Assembly: GCA_028684915.1 (NCBI GenBank) | Contig: JAQUEZ010000209.1 | Coordinates: 1-10,606, forward strand | Direction of reading: 5' to 3' | From: Desulfobulbus sp. | Lineage (GTDB): Bacteria > Desulfobacterota > Desulfobulbia > Desulfobulbales > Desulfobulbaceae | Length of the DNA stretch: 10,606 bases | In this document: positions 6,106 through 10,606 of the stretch, piece after piece | Layout: the number at the start of each line of letters is the position of its first letter | How positions within the stretch are numbered: position 1 is the first letter of the stretch | The notes under the pieces: generated by a model | The model's database searches: none | Told to the model about the DNA's origin: nothing | What the model saw: the letters and a program-made list of their open reading frames with translations, nothing else | Made by a program: the position numbers and the translations under genes

Positions 6106-9100
6106 TCAACAGTCCAAAGCCTTTCTGACCTTGGTAGCCAAACTTTCCCTGGAGAATGGTTTCTGCATGAAGTGAACACCATCGTCCAAAACGCCCCGAT
6201 GGGCGATGACATTGGCGGTATAGCCGGACATGAACAGTGTTTTCAATGCGGGATAGGCAACGCGTAACCGGTTCGCCAACTCCCTCCCGTTCATCTCCGG
6301 CATGACCACATCGGTCACCAGCAAATGAACTGTGTCCGGGAACCCGTCGATACGATCCAAGGCTTGACGAGGACTTTGAGCGATTAGCACCGAGTATCCG
6401 AGCTTTGCCAGGATTCTGCTCGCCAGTTTCAAGATTGCTTCCTCATCTTCAACCACTAGAACGACCTCACCATGACCAACGGGAATGTCGCCGCTCTTCC
6501 CGACCGCTTCCTCAACCGCTGCCTCCGCATGGCGGGAAAGATATATTCTGAAGGTTGTACCCTTCCCCGGCTCGCTGTAGACGTTGATAAACCCGTTATT
6601 CTGCATGACGATTCCATATACGGTCGACAGGCCCAGACCGGTGCCCTGCCCCAGATCCTTGGTGGTGAAAAACGGCTCGAAGATCTTTTTCACCGTTTTT
6701 CGGTCCATGCCGCAGCCATCGTCGCTGACCGCCAGCATCACATATTCCCCTGGGACAAAGCCGGGATGATCAGCGCAATAGGCGGAATCAAAGGTGGCCA
6801 TCCCAGTCTCGATGGTCACATGTCCCACCCCACCGATGGCATCCCGTGCGTTCACACAAAGATTTGCCAGAATTTGATCCACCTGGGAGGGGTCCATCTG
6901 AACCGCCCCCAGCCCGGTTGAGGGCCGCCATGCCAAATTAATGTCTTCACCGATCAGCCGTCGAAGCATCTTGAGCATGCTCTCCACGGAATCGTTAAGG
7001 TCAAGAGCAACAGGGGCGATTGTCTGCTTTCTGGCAAAGGCAAGAAGCTGCCGAGTGATTTCTGTGGATCGCTGCGCCGCGCCGCGGATTTCGCTGACGT
7101 ACTCGTACATCTGATTATCGGGGGAGAGCCGTTCCAGGGTTAAATCGGCGTAACCGATAATCACACTGAGCATGTTGTTGTAATCGTGAGCCACTCCCCC
7201 AGCCAACCGGCCTACCGATTCCATCTTCTGGGCCTCACGCAATCTGGATTCCATCATAAGGCTCTCGGTAATATCGCGATTGACCGCTACGTAGCTGACA
7301 ATATTGCCAGCATCGTCCATAACCGGCGAGAGGGAGGCTTCTTCGGTATAGAGCGAACCGTCCTTACGCTTGTTCACCATGCGTCCGTGCCAGGTTCGGC
7401 CGCTGGTGATCGTGGCGTACATGGTTCGATAAAAATTCTCGTCCTGCTGGCCGCTCTTGAAGATACGAGGATTCTTGCCGATTACCTCCTCGCGGCTGTA
7501 GCCGGTGACCGCGGCTAGGGTCGGATTGGCGTACTGAATGGTTCCTTCGGCATCGGTGACGAAAATCATCTCACCGGTCTGTTCGATGGCGGTCAACAAC
7601 CGCTCTCTCTCAACCTCCGCCTTTTTGAGGACGGTGACGTCCTGGAACGAACCCACCAACCGAATCACCTCACCAGTAGCATCACGCTCCGCAAGACCCC
7701 AGATAAGCCCATGTCGCAATTGGCCATCGGCCCTAAGATACTGTACGTCGAATGTGAACGATCCCCCAGTGCGCAGGACGTTCTCGATGGTGCGCTTCAC
7801 CCGGTGCATTTCATCCGGCGGAAAAAGATGCTGACAGGCTTCCAGGGTTGGCGGTGCGGAATCCGGAGGCCATTGGAAAATCCGGTACATCTCTGCCGAC
7901 CAGAGCACCGAACCAGTCTGCGGCTCCAGCTCCCAACTGCCAATTTGCGCCATCTGTTCCGTGCGGGCCAGCATGGCCTGCTGCTGTCGGAGTTGCTGCT
8001 CCGCCTGTTTGCGCGCTGTGATGTCACGAATGAACACCACCAGTTTTCCCCACCGGCCGAGGCGATGCTGGGCGCTAATTTCGACATCGATACTAGATCC
8101 ATCCTTGCGCAGGTGCCGGGATTCAAACCGATCCTCACCCTGGTCAATGATCTGTCTTGCATGCTCCTCGACTACTTCGAGAGTTTCAGTGAGTTCAAGG
8201 TCGCTGACCTGCATTTTCAGCAATTCGTCCGCCGTGTACCCGCTCATCCGACAATATGTATCGTTGACCTCCACCAGGCGGCCCTGCATATCCACCATCC
8301 AAAATCCGTCCATGGCGGTTTGAATTATGGACCGGTGTTGTTCCTCGCTTTGTCGGAGTTTTCTGTTGAGTTCATCGAGGGCATGCCCCATTGCATGCGA
8401 CACTCGGGTGACCATGATCGCGGTGAGTATCCCGACGAAAACCACTAGGACAGCCAAAGCGATGGCATCGTTAATATCGGGATCAACCGATACAAATCGG
8501 AAAACAACGCTTGAGAGAAAAACCGCGGCCACGCTCAAGGGCAGAAAAACCCGAGATAACAGTGCCGGGGTTGTATCACCGGCAACCAGGCAGAGCGGAA
8601 AACTTGCCGGACCGGCTCCTGCAGTTAAGGCAAGACCCAAAAAAATAAAGGCGATGGCCGTCGTCGCGGCCATTGGAATGACAGCACCGCTATACATCAA
8701 CGGTGTACCGTACAGATAGGCAAGTAGTACCGTTGACCCAACCAACAGTGTCAGGACACCCAGGCTCGATGCCACGTGGCCGAGGCGATGAGCCGTACTC
8801 GGCGATCGCACCCGCAGCAGTGACATGAGACTGCCGAGCCCGACCACGATGAAAGTAATGGCGGTTGCCGGCGACATCCGCCCAATGGGGATTCCTTTTA
8901 GAGTTCCCATTCCGGCGGTCATCCGATCCTCGAAGTTGAAGTCGATCCCGGTTATATCGCCGGCCAGCTCCAGGAGAGAAAACAATGTGACCAGGAAAAC
9001 CAGGACCACCATGGGAAAAAAGCCTGATCCCGGGCATGATGGTCTAGAATGGTGAAACAGGACCATGGCGAGGATGAGAAAGCAGCCCGCGGTGCTGGGA

Positions 9101-9270
9101 GCCATGGGTACATAATCTGGGCGGATATTGGCTAAAATCCGCAACCCTGGAAAAAAATAGCCAATCAGTCCCGTAAGTGCGACAACAACGACGGTGGCAG
9201 AACTTAAACCGACTATTCTTTTGAAGTTAGGAGGCATAGGCTTGCAGCGGTCGCTGCTTCGGGGTGGCAT
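6106..9270 (-). CDS. Polytopic membrane hybrid histidine kinase (8 TM, 3 PAS, HisKA, ATPase, REC)
   Basis: A 1054-residue hybrid kinase. The first 300 residues form about eight membrane segments (near 17-40, 55-72, 84-102, 132-150, 163-185, 192-213, 238-258, 268-290) with few long loops, a MASE-like sensor I cannot assign to a named family. Three PAS domains follow (about 312-425, 443-545, 557-670), the last with GYSREEVIGKNPRIFKSG. The HisKA has H695 in GGVAHDYNNMLSV. The ATPase shows N-box QILANLCVNARDAI, G1 DDGCGMD, FEPFFTTKDLGQGTGLGLS. The C-terminal receiver has D987 in LLVTDVVMPEMNG and a lysine in FMQKPFS. All catalytic residues are present, so it should autophosphorylate H695 and pass phosphate to D987. 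No Hpt domain is in the window. ATG 9270 has no visible ribosome binding site; ATG 9237 (MPPNFKRIV) is an equal candidate just before the first membrane helix. An in-frame stop lies at 9277-9279. The preceding receiver gene ends 33 bp upstream. Confidence 0.94.
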   Translation of the reverse strand: MPPRSSDRCKPMPPNFKRIVGLSSATVVVVALTGLIGYFFPGLRILANIRPDYVPMAPSTAGCFLILAMVLFHHSRPSCPGSGFFPMVVLVFLVTLFSLLELAGDITGIDFNFEDRMTAGMGTLKGIPIGRMSPATAITFIVVGLGSLMSLLRVRSPSTAHRLGHVASSLGVLTLLVGSTVLLAYLYGTPLMYSGAVIPMAATTAIAFIFLGLALTAGAGPASFPLCLVAGDTTPALLSRVFLPLSVAAVFLSSVVFRFVSVDPDINDAIALAVLVVFVGILTAIMVTRVSHAMGHALDELNRKLRQSEEQHRSIIQTAMDGFWMVDMQGRLVEVNDTYCRMSGYTADELLKMQVSDLELTETLEVVEEHARQIIDQGEDRFESRHLRKDGSSIDVEISAQHRLGRWGKLVVFIRDITARKQAEQQLRQQQAMLARTEQMAQIGSWELEPQTGSVLWSAEMYRIFQWPPDSAPPTLEACQHLFPPDEMHRVKRTIENVLRTGGSFTFDVQYLRADGQLRHGLIWGLAERDATGEVIRLVGSFQDVTVLKKAEVERERLLTAIEQTGEMIFVTDAEGTIQYANPTLAAVTGYSREEVIGKNPRIFKSGQQDENFYRTMYATITSGRTWHGRMVNKRKDGSLYTEEASLSPVMDDAGNIVSYVAVNRDITESLMMESRLREAQKMESVGRLAGGVAHDYNNMLSVIIGYADLTLERLSPDNQMYEYVSEIRGAAQRSTEITRQLLAFARKQTIAPVALDLNDSVESMLKMLRRLIGEDINLAWRPSTGLGAVQMDPSQVDQILANLCVNARDAIGGVGHVTIETGMATFDSAYCADHPGFVPGEYVMLAVSDDGCGMDRKTVKKIFEPFFTTKDLGQGTGLGLSTVYGIVMQNNGFINVYSEPGKGTTFRIYLSRHAEAAVEEAVGKSGDIPVGHGEVVLVVEDEEAILKLASRILAKLGYSVLIAQSPRQALDRIDGFPDTVHLLVTDVVMPEMNGRELANRLRVAYPALKTLFMSGYTANVIAHRGVLDDGVHFMQKPFSRESLATKVRKALDC

Positions 9271-9303
9271 CGATATTCAGTCGTCATGGTTGCAAAGCTT
9301 GCA

Positions 9304-9741
9304 TCATTGAAGTTTCATGCGGACTGCTTGCCGAACTATCTCCCGTAAGGATTCTTCAGGCCATGGTTTGGTGTAATATTTCCATATTGCACCTTGATTT
9401 ATAGCCTCAGTGACAGTCTGTTGATCTGAGTGGGCCGACAATATGATACGCGTAGTCTCCGGATAGAGTTCTTTTACCCGGCTCAGCAACTCAATTCCTG
9501 TCATTTTGGGCATTCTTTGATCGGAAATAATGACATGGACTTCATTGACGGCAAGCAATTCAAGGGCTTCAGGACCACTGGTAGCCGTGAGTAATCGATA
9601 GCCTTCTCGACGAAATACCCGGGTGAGCCCACTGAGCATGTAGGGTTCGTCGTCAACTAATAGCAAGGTTCGCTTTGGTAACTCTTTGGCGGCACTATCA
9701 AAACACCACCGGCGACCTTGCTGAAACATGTTGGCGATCAC
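9304..9741 (-). CDS. CheY-like receiver, probably the C-terminal half of a split EAL-REC protein
   Basis: The receiver occupies about residues 23-143: D30/D31, phospho-acceptor D74 in IISDQRMPKMTG, switch Ser in ILSAHSD, and the lysine in KYYTKPWPEE. This SDQRMP/TKPW subtype is common in receivers tied to c-di-GMP enzymes and HD-GYP proteins. The first 20 residues (IANMFQQGRRWCF) look like the normal C-terminal tail of an EAL domain, not a receiver start. The frame lacks a ribosome binding site before GTG 9741 or ATG 9729. It overlaps the EAL gene by 44 bases in another frame; removing one base from the G6 run (9746-9751) would join them as SRPCPPIVIANMFQQG. I infer that the receiver was made as a fusion to the EAL domain, and as a separate gene it may be poorly translated. 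Confidence 0.85.
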   Translation of the reverse strand: MIANMFQQGRRWCFDSAAKELPKRTLLLVDDEPYMLSGLTRVFRREGYRLLTATSGPEALELLAVNEVHVIISDQRMPKMTGIELLSRVKELYPETTRIILSAHSDQQTVTEAINQGAIWKYYTKPWPEESLREIVRQAVRMKLQ

Positions 9742-10468
9742 AATAGGGGGGACAAGGCCGACTGAGCCAATAGCCCTGAATTAGATCGCAGTCATGGCGC
9801 CGAAGAAATAACATTTGTCCCTCGGTTTCTACCCCCTCGGCAACTACACTCTTTCCGAGTTTATGCACCATTGCAATAGTTGCAGCAACGATTGAAGCGT
9901 TAATGGGGTTGGTGGTAACATCACGCACAAAAATCTGGTCAATTTTGAGCAAATCAAATGGAAAATGTGAAAGATAAGCAAGAGATGAGTGACCGGTCCC
10001 AAAATCGTCAAGCGAAATATGTACGCCGACTTTTTTCAACCTTTCCAGAATATTCCTAACCCGTGTCACATCACTCATCATTGCACTCTCAGTCAACTCC
10101 AATTCAAGCTGTTCTGGGAGAACATCATTTTCCTTAAGTAGTTCGTCTACAAATTCCGGTAGATTATCGTTATGGAAGTGGGTGGCTGATAGGTTGACTG
10201 CTACTTTAATCGGCGGTAATTTAGACTGCCTCCAAACGACGATTTGAGAGATTGCTTCACGTAAAACCCATCTACCGATCGGGATGATGAGCCCATTCTC
10301 TTCTGCAATGGGGATGAACACTCCTGGAGATATTAATCCAAACCCTGGTCTGTTCCAGCGAATCAAAGCCTCTAAACCGACAATTTCACCTGAAATCAAA
10401 CTGACCTGAGGTTGGTAATGCAACAATAGTTCGTTCCGATCAATAGCGTGGCGTAGCTTACTCGACAT
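9698..10468 (-). CDS. EAL-domain cyclic di-GMP phosphodiesterase, frameshifted at its C-terminus
   Basis: A 256-residue protein that is almost entirely one EAL domain, predicted to hydrolyse c-di-GMP to pGpG in the cytoplasm. The signature residues are present: Q19 in LLHYQPQ, E33 in GLEALIRW, N in NLSATHF, E in ELTESAM, DD in SLDDFGTGHSSL, K in LLKIDQIFV, E in VVAEGVETEGQ and Q in LIQGYWLSRP. The enzyme therefore looks catalytically competent. After SRPCPP the reading frame departs from the family and ends with about 16 unrelated residues; the expected tail continues in the receiver frame at 9741-9304. At the N-terminus the first residues, MSSKLRHAIDRNE, resemble a GGDEF-EAL linker. The same frame continues upstream for seven more plausible codons (GGTEQLD) to a TGA at 10490-10492. 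No GGDEF domain and no convincing ribosome binding site are present, so this is likely the remnant of a longer GGDEF-EAL-REC or similar protein. Confidence 0.87.
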   Translation of the reverse strand: MSSKLRHAIDRNELLLHYQPQVSLISGEIVGLEALIRWNRPGFGLISPGVFIPIAEENGLIIPIGRWVLREAISQIVVWRQSKLPPIKVAVNLSATHFHNDNLPEFVDELLKENDVLPEQLELELTESAMMSDVTRVRNILERLKKVGVHISLDDFGTGHSSLAYLSHFPFDLLKIDQIFVRDVTTNPINASIVAATIAMVHKLGKSVVAEGVETEGQMLFLRRHDCDLIQGYWLSRPCPPYCDRQHVSARSPVVF

Positions 10469-10533
10469 GTCTAGTTGTTCTGTTCCGCCTCAGTTGGAAA
10501 AGGACATTCAAGCTGTTTGCATTAAGGGGTTAG

Positions 10534-10554
10534 AGGGAGGCGTGTTACCTCCCT
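10534..10554. repeat. 7-bp stem-loop AGGGAGG/CCTCCCT in the intergenic region
   Basis: AGGGAGG (10534-10540) and CCTCCCT (10548-10554) pair around a seven-base loop. It lies about 65 bp upstream of the EAL start in the 138-bp gap to the window edge. On the + strand it is followed by TTT then GGG; on the minus strand by TCTAACC. Neither is a good U-tract, so if it terminates transcription it is weak. It could belong to the end of a gene lying right of the window. Confidence 0.4.
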
Positions 10555-10561
10555 TTGGGTT

Positions 10562-10590
10562 GACTGGGTCGTAGGCACGAAGTCGTTTTT
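10562..10590 (+). terminator. Possible weak rho-independent terminator on the + strand
   Basis: GACT-GGG-TCGT-AGGC-ACGA-AGTC can fold into a bulged hairpin (stems GACT/AGTC and TCGT/ACGA with a three-base bulge). It is followed by G and five T (10586-10590) on the + strand. The shape fits a terminator, but the stem is short and bulged and no + strand gene precedes it in the window, so the assignment is doubtful. Confidence 0.22.
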
Positions 10591-10606
10591 CCTTTCTCTG
10601 CTCTCG

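Noticed and set aside
9291..9303. TGCAA-AGC-TTGCA inverted repeat between the receiver and the 8-TM kinase
   Set aside because: Five-base arms with a three-base loop and no U-tract; too short to call a terminator or operator.
10508..10606. Partial minus-strand CDS of 32 codons at the right edge
   Set aside because: A second frame over the same bases is also open for 27 codons, so openness alone is weak evidence, and I recognise no family. It is recorded only as a low-interest finding.
1..10606. CRISPR arrays, tRNA/rRNA genes, toxin-antitoxin or phage-defence genes
   Set aside because: I saw no regularly spaced direct repeats, tRNA-like or rRNA-like sequence, and no ORF with defence or toxin-antitoxin motifs.

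Overview
The window comes from a signalling-dense, IS-scarred part of a bacterial chromosome, with every supported gene on the minus strand. The mid-range GC content, the multi-PAS hybrid kinases, the REC-PAS-PAS-kinase with an [18 protein letters not shown] H-box, and the IS5/ISL3 elements suggest a Gram-negative environmental bacterium. A Desulfobacterota-like host is my best guess, but that is inference from protein style and not proven by any marker gene.

Layout in the direction of transcription (right to left). Positions 10469-10606 hold no confident gene, only two hairpins. An EAL phosphodiesterase (10468-9698) runs into a CheY-like receiver (9741-9304) in another frame. The two look like one EAL-REC protein split by a one-base slip at a run of six G on the + strand (9746-9751). 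Next come a 1054-residue membrane hybrid kinase (9270-6106; about 8 TM segments, three PAS, HisKA, ATPase, REC) and a soluble REC-PAS-PAS-HisKA-ATPase kinase (5995-3983). A tightly overlapping trio follows: a membrane-anchored kinase with an apparent internal deletion that removes its phospho-acceptor histidine (3854-2667), a single-domain response regulator (2670-2281), and a REC-PAS-HisKA protein that stops just after its H-box (2288-1185).

The last protein is cut short by an IS5-family element (about 127-1214). That element's transposase has in turn lost its C-terminus to an ISL3-family element, whose end and first 18 transposase codons lie at 1-126. The ISL3-like end carries a perfect 25-bp inverted repeat that partly covers the transposase ribosome binding site.

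Functionally, this is a group of sensor kinases and receivers with no DNA-binding output domain. The only visible output is the EAL domain, which would hydrolyse cyclic di-GMP. A phosphorelay feeding c-di-GMP turnover is a reasonable model, but at least four of the seven signalling ORFs look damaged (split EAL/REC pair, His-less kinase, IS-truncated kinase). The region may therefore be a decaying signalling island. I found no tRNA, rRNA, CRISPR array or convincing riboswitch.
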